This document shows positions 33,193-41,527 of a stretch of DNA of 64,000 bases, one piece after another; position 1 is the first letter of the stretch, and each line of letters begins with the position of its first letter. Position numbers and translations under genes: made by a program. The stretch covers positions 248,001 to 312,000 of the forward strand of contig NZ_JAHLKR010000016.1 in the NCBI RefSeq assembly GCF_021991875.1, in the 5' to 3' direction. Source of the stretch: Mycetohabitans sp. B8. Lineage in GTDB: Bacteria; Pseudomonadota; Gammaproteobacteria; Burkholderiales; Burkholderiaceae. The notes beneath the pieces were generated by a model that saw nothing but the letters and a program-made list of their open reading frames with translations, was not told the origin of the DNA and ran no database searches.

Positions 33193-34191
33193 ATGAGCGG
33201 TTTTCCCCGACGCGCTTGCCGCCTGAATGATCCCGTTCCGGTTCTACGTTGTCTGTGCCTGCTGATCATGCTGATGGCGCTTACCGCTTGCAGCACGTTC
33301 GATCAACAAAGCCCGGCACCGATCGTCGAAGGCACGGTGCAGGCGGTGCCCGTGCCTGAAGCGGCGCCGCCGGAACCGGTCGTGCCGCCGGCGCAACCCG
33401 AGCCCGAGCTGCATGACGCGAAGGCGGATAATGACCGCGCGGCGCCAAAAAAGCTGCACCGATCGCCGCAACGCGCCACGGCGGCCGCGCCTTCGCCGCC
33501 GCCAGCGCAGCCGGCGCCGGCGCCGCTGATCGCGTCGCGGCTGCTGTATCCGGGCCAGGTTAAGGGCTTGCTGGATACCGAGGTGCAACGGCCAGATGGC
33601 AAGGTCATCGGCCATGCCGTGGACTTGGTGGTCGACGCCAACGGGACGCCGCGCGAGATCGTCGTCAACTTGACAGGGTTTATGGGGGTCGGGGATCGCA
33701 AGGTCAATTTCCCACTTGGCGCGCTGCGGGTCAAGCCGGTGGGGCCGCGTGTGGCTGGAGCGTTGGAGCTCGTGCCATCGCGCACGCCGCCGATCGATCC
33801 GGCCAAGCCGGCGCAGGCCGGCAGCGCGCCATCGGGCACTGTGCCGCTGATGGACGCCACTATGCAGCGCACCAACGGCTCGAAGGTGGGGCGCGTCGTT
33901 GACGTGCTGATCGATGCGGGGCTGCGGCCGCAGGCCGCGGTGCTCGAGTTGGGTAACCTGATCAGTCCGGATCGGCGGCGGATCGCCGCCGATTGGTCAG
34001 CGCTGCGCTTCGCGACCCGGGACAAGGCCATCCAACTGCTGCTGGACTTGTCGGACCCACAGCTTGATGCCTCGCCGTTTTATGCGGCCGACCAGCCGAT
34101 CCGGGTGGTATCGCCTGCGCCCGCCGCTGCGCGCGGCACGCCGGACGCGGCGCGACAGCCGGCGGTCCCGGCAGGGCGGACATCCCGATGA
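33193..34191 (+). CDS. PRC-barrel-domain lipoprotein
   Basis: 332 residues from ATG 33193. A lipoprotein signal peptide ends at the lipobox LTAC, followed by a long Pro/Ala/Glu linker (residues about 40-115). Two PRC-barrel-like modules follow: DTEVQRPDGKVIGHAVDLVV and DATMQRTNGSKVGRVVDVLI. PRC barrels are small beta folds in photosynthetic H subunits and RimM, often of unknown role in lipoproteins. Its stop overlaps the ATG of the MFS gene (ATGA at 34188), so the two are co-translated. The start could lie upstream, but the lipobox supports this one. Confidence 0.78.
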   Translation: MSGFPRRACRLNDPVPVLRCLCLLIMLMALTACSTFDQQSPAPIVEGTVQAVPVPEAAPPEPVVPPAQPEPELHDAKADNDRAAPKKLHRSPQRATAAAPSPPPAQPAPAPLIASRLLYPGQVKGLLDTEVQRPDGKVIGHAVDLVVDANGTPREIVVNLTGFMGVGDRKVNFPLGALRVKPVGPRVAGALELVPSRTPPIDPAKPAQAGSAPSGTVPLMDATMQRTNGSKVGRVVDVLIDAGLRPQAAVLELGNLISPDRRRIAADWSALRFATRDKAIQLLLDLSDPQLDASPFYAADQPIRVVSPAPAAARGTPDAARQPAVPAGRTSR

Positions 34192-35453
34192 GCAAGACTG
34201 TCATGCTGAATGCACGGAGCCTGCGTGCGCTAGATGGCCTGAACTTTTTCCTTGCAAACGTCCAGACGGGGTTCGGACCGTTCATCGCCTCGTACCTGGC
34301 CACGCACAAATGGACCCAGGGAGAAATCGGCATCGCGCTGTCGGTGGGCACGATCACCGCAATGGTCAGCCAGGTACCGGCCGGTGCGTTGATCGACGCG
34401 ACGCAGAACAAGCGTGCCGCGGCGATAGCCGCGATCGTTGCGATCGCGATCTGCGCATTGCTGCTGGCCGGCAGCCCGACGACGATCCCCGTGCTCGCTG
34501 CGGAGGTATTCCACGGCTTTGCTAGCTGCATGTTGACGCCGGCCCTCGCGGCGTTGTCGCTCGCGCTGGTCGGCCGCCACGCGTTGGGCGACCGGCTGGG
34601 CCGTAACGCGCGGTTTGCGTCAATTGGCAGCGCGGTGGCGGCCGGGTTGATGGGATTGTTGGGTGAATATGTGTCAGTACGCTCGGTGTTCTGGTTGACG
34701 GCTGCACTGACGTTGCCAGCCATTGTCGCGTTATACATGATCGATCCGCTTCATCTGGGTCCGGCGCGCGCCGCGCGCGACCTGCCACGGCGGTCCCTGC
34801 CGACGGAAACGGCGTCGCCGCCGCGCGAGAGCATCGGCGAGCTGTTGCGGGATCGGCGCATGCTAACCTGCGCCGTGTGCATCGTGTTGTTTCACTTGTC
34901 CAATGCGGCCATGTTGAACCTGGCCGCCGGTGAAGTCACCGCGCATATGGGCGACAACGTGCAACTGGTGATTGCCGCGTGCATCATCGTGCCGCAGATC
35001 ATCGTGGCACTGCTCTCGCCGTGGGTTGGGCGCTCGGCGCAGCGATGGGGGCGGCGGCCGATCCTGTTGCTGGGCTTTGCCGCGTTACCGGTGCGGGCGC
35101 TGCTGTTCGCTGGCGTCACCACGCCGAGCCTGCTGGTGCCAGTGCAAATCTTTGACGGACTGAGCGCCGCGGTGTTTGGCGTGATGCTGCCGTTAATCGC
35201 GGCCGATGTGGCCGGTGGCAAGGGACGCTACAACCTGTGCATCGGCGTGTTCGGCCTGGCCGCCGGCATCGGCGCAACGCTGAGCACCGCGCTCGCCGGA
35301 CTGGTCGCAGACCATTTCGGCAACGGCGTGAGCTTCATCGGCTTGGCGGCGGCCGGCGCGCTGGCCGTGCTGCTAGTGTGGCTGGCAATGCCCGAAACGC
35401 GCGAGGCCGACGCAACGGACGCCGACACGACGCCGCTCGCGCGTGACGCGTGA
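34188..35453 (+). CDS. Major facilitator superfamily transporter
   Basis: 421 residues with about twelve hydrophobic segments in two six-helix halves separated by a charged loop (about residues 190-215, RAARDLPRRSLPTETASPP). The loop 2-3 and 8-9 motifs are visible (GALIDATQNKR, GRSAQRWGRRP). It belongs to the general MFS drug/metabolite group; substrate unknown. It is translationally coupled to the PRC-barrel lipoprotein, and the pair may work together at the envelope. Intact, in contrast to the MFS remnant beside tRNA-Ser. Confidence 0.88.
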   Translation: MSKTVMLNARSLRALDGLNFFLANVQTGFGPFIASYLATHKWTQGEIGIALSVGTITAMVSQVPAGALIDATQNKRAAAIAAIVAIAICALLLAGSPTTIPVLAAEVFHGFASCMLTPALAALSLALVGRHALGDRLGRNARFASIGSAVAAGLMGLLGEYVSVRSVFWLTAALTLPAIVALYMIDPLHLGPARAARDLPRRSLPTETASPPRESIGELLRDRRMLTCAVCIVLFHLSNAAMLNLAAGEVTAHMGDNVQLVIAACIIVPQIIVALLSPWVGRSAQRWGRRPILLLGFAALPVRALLFAGVTTPSLLVPVQIFDGLSAAVFGVMLPLIAADVAGGKGRYNLCIGVFGLAAGIGATLSTALAGLVADHFGNGVSFIGLAAAGALAVLLVWLAMPETREADATDADTTPLARDA

Positions 35454-35592
35454 AAGCATTGACGAGTGAAGACGCGGAACTCAATGGCATAATACACGGC
35501 TGTACCAATTGCGCAGCGCTTCGTCTTGACGACGGGCGGTGCGCGGCGGGTTCTCGGCCCGCCTTGCTCGTTCACCCATCCTCCTCGTACTG

Positions 35593-36699
35593 ATGCAGCC
35601 ATCGACTGCTCGCTTGGCCGAGCTCGACTTTTTTCGTGGCCTTGTATTATTGATTATCGTCGTCGATCACATCGGCGGCAGCATGTTGTCACGTGTAACG
35701 CTGCACACCTACGCGCTGTGCGATGCGGCCGAGGTATTCGTATTCCTGGGCGGCTATGCCACCGCCATCGCGTGGACCACGCTTGTCGCGCGTCGCGATG
35801 AGGCCGCCGCTCGACGGCGTTTCATCCGCCGTGCGTGGGAGATTTACCGTGCTTTCCTCGTTACCGCCGGTTTGATGTTACTCTCCAGCGCGATTTTGCG
35901 CGCGTTCAGCATCGACGCGCCGAACATGGCGTTGTCTGATCTGGACAGGCTGATTGAGTCGCCTGCGGTGGTGGTACGCGACATCTTGTTGTTTCGACGG
36001 CAGCCCTATCTGGCGTCCGTGTTGCCGATGTATGTGTTCTTTGCGCTAGCGGTACCGGTGATCATCCCGCTCGCGTGCAGCCGGCCTTGGTTGCTGGCGG
36101 CGTGCTCGTTCACGCTGTGGTGTCTAGCCGGCGACGCATACTGGCTGCTGCCAGCCGCACCGGAGAACCGGTGGGACTTCAATCCGTTCGCCTGGCAAGC
36201 GATGTTCACGCTCGGCGCGCTGGCGCGCTGCCAGCCGATCTACGCTGGCCTGCGTCGTTCGAGCGCAGACTGGGTCGTCAGCGTCGTCGCGCTGATGACA
36301 GTGCTCGTCTGTGCGTATTATAAATTGTCCGTCGATGGGGCGTCATACAGTGTGATGAAGCGCGACTTGCAATGGCCTCGCGTGGTCAATTTCATTGCGC
36401 TCGTCTGGCTGGTGACGAACATGATGCAATATGGCTGGATGCGTCGGCTGGCCGGACGGGTGCCGTGGATCAGCACTGCTGGACGCAAGGGCCTGTTGTG
36501 CTTCGTGGCGGGTACGGTGATTTCGCTCAGTGTCGATTCGGTACTCTATTGGTGGACCGACGGGTGGCTCGATGTGCCGCTCGGGCTCGTCGCCGACGCG
36601 GTGGCAATCGCCTCGTTGCTGTTCGTGGCTCGCTGCGCGGATCTGCTCAAGCGGTGGCTCGGGGCAGCTGGTGCGCGCCGCACGGTCGGCACGGCTTGA
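35593..36699 (+). CDS. OpgC-family membrane acyltransferase-like protein
   Basis: 368 residues from ATG 35593 with about ten membrane helices. The N-terminal RLAELDFFRGLVLLIIVVDH matches the OpgC domain (PF10129), the enzyme that adds succinyl groups to osmoregulated periplasmic glucans in Brucella and E. coli. The VFVFLGGYATA motif is also typical. The family is within the acyltransferase-3 superfamily. The true acyl donor and acceptor are unknown; there is no opgGH in the window. It is followed 34 bases later by a secreted esterase, and the pair could form an acylation/deacylation unit (inference). Confidence 0.8.
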   Translation: MQPSTARLAELDFFRGLVLLIIVVDHIGGSMLSRVTLHTYALCDAAEVFVFLGGYATAIAWTTLVARRDEAAARRRFIRRAWEIYRAFLVTAGLMLLSSAILRAFSIDAPNMALSDLDRLIESPAVVVRDILLFRRQPYLASVLPMYVFFALAVPVIIPLACSRPWLLAACSFTLWCLAGDAYWLLPAAPENRWDFNPFAWQAMFTLGALARCQPIYAGLRRSSADWVVSVVALMTVLVCAYYKLSVDGASYSVMKRDLQWPRVVNFIALVWLVTNMMQYGWMRRLAGRVPWISTAGRKGLLCFVAGTVISLSVDSVLYWWTDGWLDVPLGLVADAVAIASLLFVARCADLLKRWLGAAGARRTVGTA

Positions 36700-36733
36700 G
36701 CGCGTGCGTATCACATCAAGGAGGGCGGGCTCG

Positions 36734-37576
36734 ATGCGCATCTTGCTGGGATGGCTGGTCGCGATGCTCAGTTTGATGACTGGGGCGCCTGCGATGGCCA
36801 GTACCGTGCTGATCCGCTCATTTCATTCGGAAGCCCTGAACCGGGACTGGTCGTACACAATCTATTTGCCGACTGGCTATGATCAAGGCGGCCCACGATT
36901 GCCGGTCATCTACCTGTTGCACGGGAACAATGGCAATGCAAACGACTGGATTTTGCAGGGCTGCCTGCAGGCGAGCGTCGACGCGCTAATCGAGCGCAAA
37001 GACATTGCACCGATCGTCATTGTGATGCCGCAGGGTGGTACGGACTGGTACGTGGACCGGAAGGAGGCGATCGAAACCGCGTTTTTCTCCGAGCTGATGC
37101 CGGAAATCGACGCGCGTTTCAGGGTTTCCCGGCAGCGCGACGAACGGGTGGTCGGCGGTGTATCGATGGGGGGATTCGGCGCGCTGCGCTATGCGATGAC
37201 CCGGCCGGACATATTCGGTTCGGCGATCCTACTGAGCCCTGCTATCTACGCGAACGAACCGCCGCCGGGCTCGTCGGCGCGCTGGGTCGGGGTATTCGGC
37301 GCGACGCAGTTCGACCCGCGGGTCTGGCACGCGTTGAACTATCCGGCGCAGTGGCGTGCCTACCTGCGGCAACCGTTGCGTGTGCCCATGTTCATCGCGT
37401 TCGGTGACGACGATTTCGCGATCCAGGCCGAGGCGTGCAAACTGTACACGCACTTACGCGCGTGCGGCAATCCGGCAGCGCTGCGCATCGTCGATGGCGG
37501 CCATACATGGGCCGTATGGCGCAACCTGCTCGGAGACGCCTTGCGCTATGCGCTAGTCCGGCCACGAAGCCGCTAG
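36734..37576 (+). CDS. Secreted alpha/beta-hydrolase esterase (esterase D/tributyrin-esterase family)
   Basis: 280 residues. A signal peptide of about 22 residues ends at AMA. The esterase family (PF00756) core begins YTIYLPTGYDQGGPRLPVIYLLHG. The nucleophile is S144 in GGVSMGGFGA, the acid likely Asp in FGDDDF and the His in DGGHTWAVW. AAGGAGGG precedes the ATG at 36734. Such enzymes release acyl or feruloyl esters. Being downstream of the OpgC-like gene by 34 bases suggests a co-transcribed partner. Substrate not assignable. Confidence 0.85.
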   Translation: MRILLGWLVAMLSLMTGAPAMASTVLIRSFHSEALNRDWSYTIYLPTGYDQGGPRLPVIYLLHGNNGNANDWILQGCLQASVDALIERKDIAPIVIVMPQGGTDWYVDRKEAIETAFFSELMPEIDARFRVSRQRDERVVGGVSMGGFGALRYAMTRPDIFGSAILLSPAIYANEPPPGSSARWVGVFGATQFDPRVWHALNYPAQWRAYLRQPLRVPMFIAFGDDDFAIQAEACKLYTHLRACGNPAALRIVDGGHTWAVWRNLLGDALRYALVRPRSR

Positions 37577-37751
37577 TACCGTGTCGCGCGCGTCCCGGCT
37601 CGTGCCTACACGTTGCGGTTCAGCGTGTGCGCCAGCCGCTCCAGTTGTTGCTTGATCGCCTAGCATGTCGACAAGTGAGCAATTGAGCGCACAGGCAATA
37701 TTGCCTGGCACCCCTCAACTCCGCGACCGTCAAGCCACGGTGTCAGAGGAC

Positions 37752-37775
37752 GACCCGCGATGATGCGCGCGGGTC
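37752..37775 (-). terminator. Hairpin overlapping the LuxR stop codon
   Basis: An 8-bp perfect stem GACCCGCG / CGCGGGTC with an eight-base loop spans 37752-37775 and includes part of the LuxR-gene stop codon. On the minus strand no T run follows, so it could stabilise the mRNA end or be a weak terminator. Confidence 0.35.
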
Positions 37776-38733
37776 ACAAGTATGCGCGCGCGACGTTGAT
37801 CAACTGCACGCGGTTTCTCACGTTGAACAACGTACGCAATCGTCGCATGTGATAGTCGACATTGTGCGGCGATAGGCCAAGGAAATAGGCAATTTCCTTG
37901 TCGCGACGACCTTGCACGACGGCTTGCAGGATCGATTGTTGCACCTCGGACAGCGCGATCCCTTCGCGTTGTGGTGCCGGCGCCAAGCCAATCGCGCCTT
38001 GTGCGTGCGTCCAAATGAACTCATGAATGGCATGCGCGAACATCAACGTCTGGGCAACGAGCGTATCGCTGAGCCAGCGGGTGTCGTCCATGTTTGAATT
38101 GAAACACAGGCAGGCCGTCGTATCGACGCGCGGCAGCGGGAAGCGGAACACCAGTCCGCTATGTCGCTTGCCTTCCTCCAGCAACTCAATCAGCTGCCTG
38201 ATGCGTTGGCTGCGCGATGGCGCGCGGGGCAAATTCACGCGCAGTTGCGCGGCGCTCCACGGCGACGGCAGGCCGGTGGGCGATGCGCCGTGGATCCTCG
38301 GGTCAAGATCGAAATAGCGCTCGCGGAAGTAGCGTGACAACCAACTGCGCGACTCGTAGTCCGCCAGCACAAACATTGACTTGTGATCGCCGATTTCGCG
38401 CAGCACGAGATAACTAAGTGAATTGAATCCCAATTGCGCAAGCTTGCGCCGCATGAATTCCACACGATCGTGCACGCTGGCGTAGCGCAGCAGGGGGCTG
38501 ATCGCAATGGGCTGGCGGGGGTCGGCCTTGGGGGTGCCGATGTCCTGCTCTGTAAACAGCGTAAGGACGCCGCCGGGTTGCGGCTCTACATGAGCCGTCG
38601 CGGCCATTGCGCCGCCTGGCGGGTATTGCTGTTCGCCGGATGCCGGCCGAGTAAGCCAGTACGGCAGCGTTTCGCATTCTTGCTCCATGGAACGATAGCT
38701 CCAGCGTCGGTCGTGATGATGGGACGGCAACAT
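37774..38733 (-). CDS. LuxR-family quorum-sensing regulator (solo in this window)
   Basis: 319 residues from ATG 38733; ATG 38688 (16th codon) is an equally plausible start with a nearby CTGGAG. An autoinducer-binding domain (about 80-240) is followed by a GerE-type helix-turn-helix (256-319). All six residues invariant in acyl-homoserine-lactone receptors are present at the right spacing: W131, Y135, D144, P145, W159 and G193 (TraR W57, Y61, D70, P71, W85, G113). No LuxI-type synthase lies in the window, so it is a solo here or senses a remotely made or foreign signal. It converges with the esterase gene. Confidence 0.9.
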   Translation of the reverse strand: MLPSHHHDRRWSYRSMEQECETLPYWLTRPASGEQQYPPGGAMAATAHVEPQPGGVLTLFTEQDIGTPKADPRQPIAISPLLRYASVHDRVEFMRRKLAQLGFNSLSYLVLREIGDHKSMFVLADYESRSWLSRYFRERYFDLDPRIHGASPTGLPSPWSAAQLRVNLPRAPSRSQRIRQLIELLEEGKRHSGLVFRFPLPRVDTTACLCFNSNMDDTRWLSDTLVAQTLMFAHAIHEFIWTHAQGAIGLAPAPQREGIALSEVQQSILQAVVQGRRDKEIAYFLGLSPHNVDYHMRRLRTLFNVRNRVQLINVARAYL

Positions 38734-39557
38734 CTAACGATCTTTTTTTCGATTTGTACGGGCGCAACACGCGAGTGACACACGCTTGACGGCACACGCC
38801 GACGCGGGGCGCGGCGTTCGGTGGGCGAGCCTGAGCGTCGTCAAACTTCGGGTGGCGTGCAACACGCTGCGACCCGTATAGTGAACCAATATGGCGAAGT
38901 CTGCAGGTTTCGGTGTGCGGTCCGTCGTGCCGGTGCACCTGGGGGCTGATCCATCCTTGCAGCGCCGCACCAGGCTTGGTGTCGTCAACCAGGTATGTCC
39001 GGCTGGCTCCCTCAGAGTCGGAATGCGTGGCGCCAGAAACACATCTAATGAGTATTCCAGAAGTGTCGTGAACCGGTGCATACGAGGTTTCGTAGTGGCG
39101 CGACATCGGAAGGGCCGCCGCCTCCGAACCGCTCTCATGACGGCAGATCCGCGACTGAGGTCGCCAGGCCGCGGTGGCGGACAGCACGGGGCTCGCGCGG
39201 CAGCGCAGTGTAGGCGCAACGACATAAGCATTGGCAAGGCGGAACACGTCAGTTCGTTGGCCGCCGGGCGCATAGTGTGTCAGGCGCGAGACAGGGCGCC
39301 GCACCGCTCACGGGCATGGCGGGCACGATCAATGCTTAATTTTTTCAAGTTTATTAGTGAGTCATATTGTGCAAAAAACCATGACCCTTAGCTGCTGCGC
39401 GGCGATCCTAGGCTCGGCTCTCAACTGCGATTTTTTTGCTGCTTCCGCTCGATTGTCGGCAAGCGTTCGTTAGGACTTGTCGCTCTAACCGTGCACTATC
39501 AAAATTGTCCACTATCAGGATTTTTATTGCTTTGAGCATGGCCTCGCGCGAAAACGT
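38734..39557. other. Long region with no recognisable gene
   Basis: About 820 bases upstream of the LuxR gene and the cold-shock promoter. Long open frames occur on both strands at 38740-39300, but they overlap each other, have no good starts and show no family similarity. From 39330 on the sequence becomes clearly AT-richer. A 65-codon minus-strand frame (39408-39605) starts like a response regulator but does not continue as one. Two CACTATCA direct repeats sit near 39494 and 39510. I find no RNA gene or mobile element signature. Confidence 0.5.
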
Positions 39558-39586
39558 TTGACTGTATGCATCATCTCGCGTATCGT
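39558..39586 (+). promoter_or_regulatory. Putative sigma-70 promoter of the cold-shock gene
   Basis: TTGACT (39558-39563) and TATCGT (39581-39586) with a 17-base spacer. Transcription from here would give a leader of about 140 bases before the csp ATG, in keeping with the long 5' untranslated regions of cspA-type mRNAs. Confidence 0.5.
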
Positions 39587-39734
39587 TGCTGACTGAAGTT
39601 TTCAAGATGTCCGATTGCTGTTCATCATCTGTCCGCGACCCACGCGGTACGCTCGTTGTCCTCTCCCTCTTGATCGCTTCCGTACTGCCGCACTAAGCGG
39701 GAAACATTTATTTTTTCTTTTGAGGGATTCTTCC

Positions 39735-39938
39735 ATGGATACCGGTATCGTTAAGTGGTTCAACGACAGCAAGGGTTTTGGTTTCATCACGCCGGACGCG
39801 GGTGGTGAAGACCTGTTCGCGCATTTCTCCGAAATCACCGGAGAGGGATTCAAGACGCTGGTAGAAAACCAACGCGTCAGCTATCAAGTCAAGCGTGGCC
39901 CGAAGGGTCTGCAGGCCGCGAACATCAAGCCGTTGTAA
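39735..39938 (+). CDS. Cold-shock domain protein (CspA family)
   Basis: 67 residues, one cold-shock OB fold. It binds single-stranded RNA and DNA and acts as an RNA chaperone. The RNP1 motif KGFGFI and RNP2-like DLFAHF are intact, with the usual [13 protein letters not shown] start and NIKPL end. GAGGGATTCTTCC precedes the ATG at 39735. A long leader (see promoter) is present. After the stop a perfect GTCCGGA/TCCGGAC hairpin (39948-39965) without a T run may end the message or stabilise it. A small conserved ORF follows. Confidence 0.95.
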   Translation: MDTGIVKWFNDSKGFGFITPDAGGEDLFAHFSEITGEGFKTLVENQRVSYQVKRGPKGLQAANIKPL

Positions 39939-40143
39939 GCTTCATACGTCCGGATCTGTCCGGACGACAGGCTGCCTCGCGTCCGTGGGGCAGTAGTATT
40001 GCCCGCCAGTCTCCCGCGCCGTGCCGTCTTCCGACCGCGCGGCCGTCGATCCAGCGCTTCGCGCTCCCATCTGAATGCGCGCGCCCACCCTGGGTATCGC
40101 CCCATTCATGGCCACTGGCCGGCTGTGTCAAATCATAACGACA

Positions 40144-40395
40144 ATGCACAATCAAACTATTCGGATGTACCGCGGTTATGCGGTGCAGCCTTCCGCGCAT
40201 CGGTTGCCCGATGGCTGTTTTTCTTCTAACGTGACGCTGGAGCGGGCAAATTCGCCGTTGTCGTCACCGTTGACGGCGGTGACGAGCGCCGCGACGTTAT
40301 ACTATTTTTATTCGCTCGATTACTTTAATTCCGAGCAAGAGGCGGTCCGCTATTCGAATCGCTGGGCCCGGCAGTGGATCGACATGCGTGGCTGA
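40144..40395 (+). CDS. Small protein of unknown function downstream of csp
   Basis: 83 residues from ATG 40144. It reads MYRGYAVQPSAHRLPDGCF early and ends with an SEQEAVRYSNRWARQWIDMRG-like helix (in part quoted). Small proteins with this YRGY...YFxxEEEAVRYxxxWAxxWID pattern follow cold-shock genes in other Burkholderia as I recall, so I take it as real. No enzymatic motif. Middle region (residues 30-55) is Ser/Thr/Ala-rich and may be lineage-specific. Confidence 0.62.
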   Translation: MHNQTIRMYRGYAVQPSAHRLPDGCFSSNVTLERANSPLSSPLTAVTSAATLYYFYSLDYFNSEQEAVRYSNRWARQWIDMRG

Positions 40396-40460
40396 GCTGA
40401 GCACCGCCGCCCGCAGCCGCCCCGCGTATCGCGCATCAGCTGATCGAGGCACGGCGGGTT

Positions 40461-40664
40461 TCACGCGTCCAGCAGCGCCATGGTGCGGCCGGCTTCCCAG
40501 TCCGATTCGAAAGGGCCCATGCCATGTTGCTGCAGCAGCGTCCGGACGGCATAAAACATTAGAAAACGGTTCATATCGACTTCGTGACGGCGGCCGACAA
40601 GCAACTCGTCCAACTCAACGCTGGCGCCGCTTCGCAGGTACTGCTCGACGATAGCGGACCCCAT
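40461..40664 (-). CDS. Small ORF, possibly truncated conserved protein
   Basis: 67 residues on the minus strand, reading SVELDELLVGRRHEVDMNRF, then LMFYAVRTLLQQHGMG and EAGRTMALLDA. The amphipathic pattern and codon use look protein-like, and the N terminus starts abruptly at the edge of the broken multicopper oxidase locus. It is likely either a small conserved protein or a C-terminal remnant. Family not recognised. Confidence 0.4.
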   Translation of the reverse strand: MGSAIVEQYLRSGASVELDELLVGRRHEVDMNRFLMFYAVRTLLQQHGMGPFESDWEAGRTMALLDA

Positions 40665-40760
40665 CGTTGCGAATTCATTTCAGCAAATCGTTCCTGTTCA
40701 TCTCGACTCTTGGCGAGATCGTGCCCGATCCGGTGCCGATCCGAGGACAGGAGCATTGGA

Positions 40761-41401
40761 TTGACGGATTTCAACGTTTGGAGTTGGAACGCACGAGTGT
40801 TTCCCAGGATCGACCCGCTGCCGGTGCGCCGCGGCGATCGTGTGCGGATTCGCTTCGGCAACTTGACGATGACCCATCATCCTATCCATCTGCACGGGTA
40901 CGCATTCGAGGTGACGGGAACCGATGGGGGCTGGATCGCGCCCGCGCGGTAGCGCGATGGCCGGAAGTGACCGTGGATGTCGGCGTTGGGCAGATGCGGG
41001 TGATCGAGTTCGATGCATCGCGCCCAGGAGATTGGGCGTTCTATTGTCACAAGTCGCACCATACGATGAATGCGATGGGCCACCAAGTGCCAAACATGAT
41101 CGGCGTGCCGCAACAGGACTTGGCCAAGCGTATCAACAAGCTGGTGCCCGACTATATGGCAATGGGCAGCACCGGCGGATCGATGGGTGAGATGCAGATG
41201 CCATTGCCGGATAACACGCTGCCGATGATGACCGGGCAGGGACCGTTTGGTGCGCTCGAGATGGGCGGGATGTTCACTGTTGTGAAGGTCCGCGAGGGCT
41301 TGGACCGCGACGACTACCGGGATCCGGGCTGGTACCGGCACCCTAGGGGAACGGTCGCGTACGAATACGCGCAGGACCCGACCGCCACGCGCGGGAGTTA
41401 A
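40761..41401 (+). pseudogene. Multicopper oxidase, C-terminal domain only, frameshifted
   Basis: Begins within the third cupredoxin domain (FNVWSWNARVFPRIDPL) and carries the copper ligands HHPIHLHGYAFE. A TAG at about 40950-40952 ends that frame. The next frame continues RWPEVTVDVGVGQMRVIEFD and FYCHKSHHTMNAMGHQVPNM and runs to GTVAYEYAQ with a stop at 41401. So a one-base-class frameshift and loss of about the first two domains have inactivated a CopA/CumA-like copper oxidase. Periplasmic copper detoxification by this enzyme is therefore lost at this locus. Confidence 0.82.
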
Positions 41402-41527
41402 TTTTTCTTTAAAATCCTAGTAATTATCTTTGCTTGTTTCCACAAGGAAAAAGAACAATCGTTCTCTGCATCAAGTAAGGCTGTTGGGCAACAGCCTTGT
41501 CTGCTTCGACTAACAAAAGGAAAGCTA

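Noticed and set aside
37600-37670. Minus-strand fragment AIKQQLERLAHTLNRNV flanked by stops
   Set aside because: 17 residues between two stops are too few to call; it might be a scrap of a helical protein.
38740-39304. Long minus-strand ORF (296 codons) upstream of the LuxR gene
   Set aside because: Overlaps the LuxR start, is Arg/Ser-rich, has no start signal and no recognisable domain; treated as non-coding.
39408-39605. Minus-strand ORF beginning like a response regulator receiver domain (KAIKILIVDNFD)
   Set aside because: After the first strand there is no acceptor Asp or further receiver pattern and the frame ends at 65 codons; more likely chance or a tiny remnant.
39948-39965. Perfect hairpin after the cold-shock gene as an intrinsic terminator
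   Set aside because: No T run follows the stem; mentioned only as a possible mRNA end stabiliser.
41402-41527. Search for a LysR-type (penR) operator before the beta-lactamase
   Set aside because: The spacer is AT-rich but shows no T-N11-A dyad clear enough to call and there is no penR next to it.
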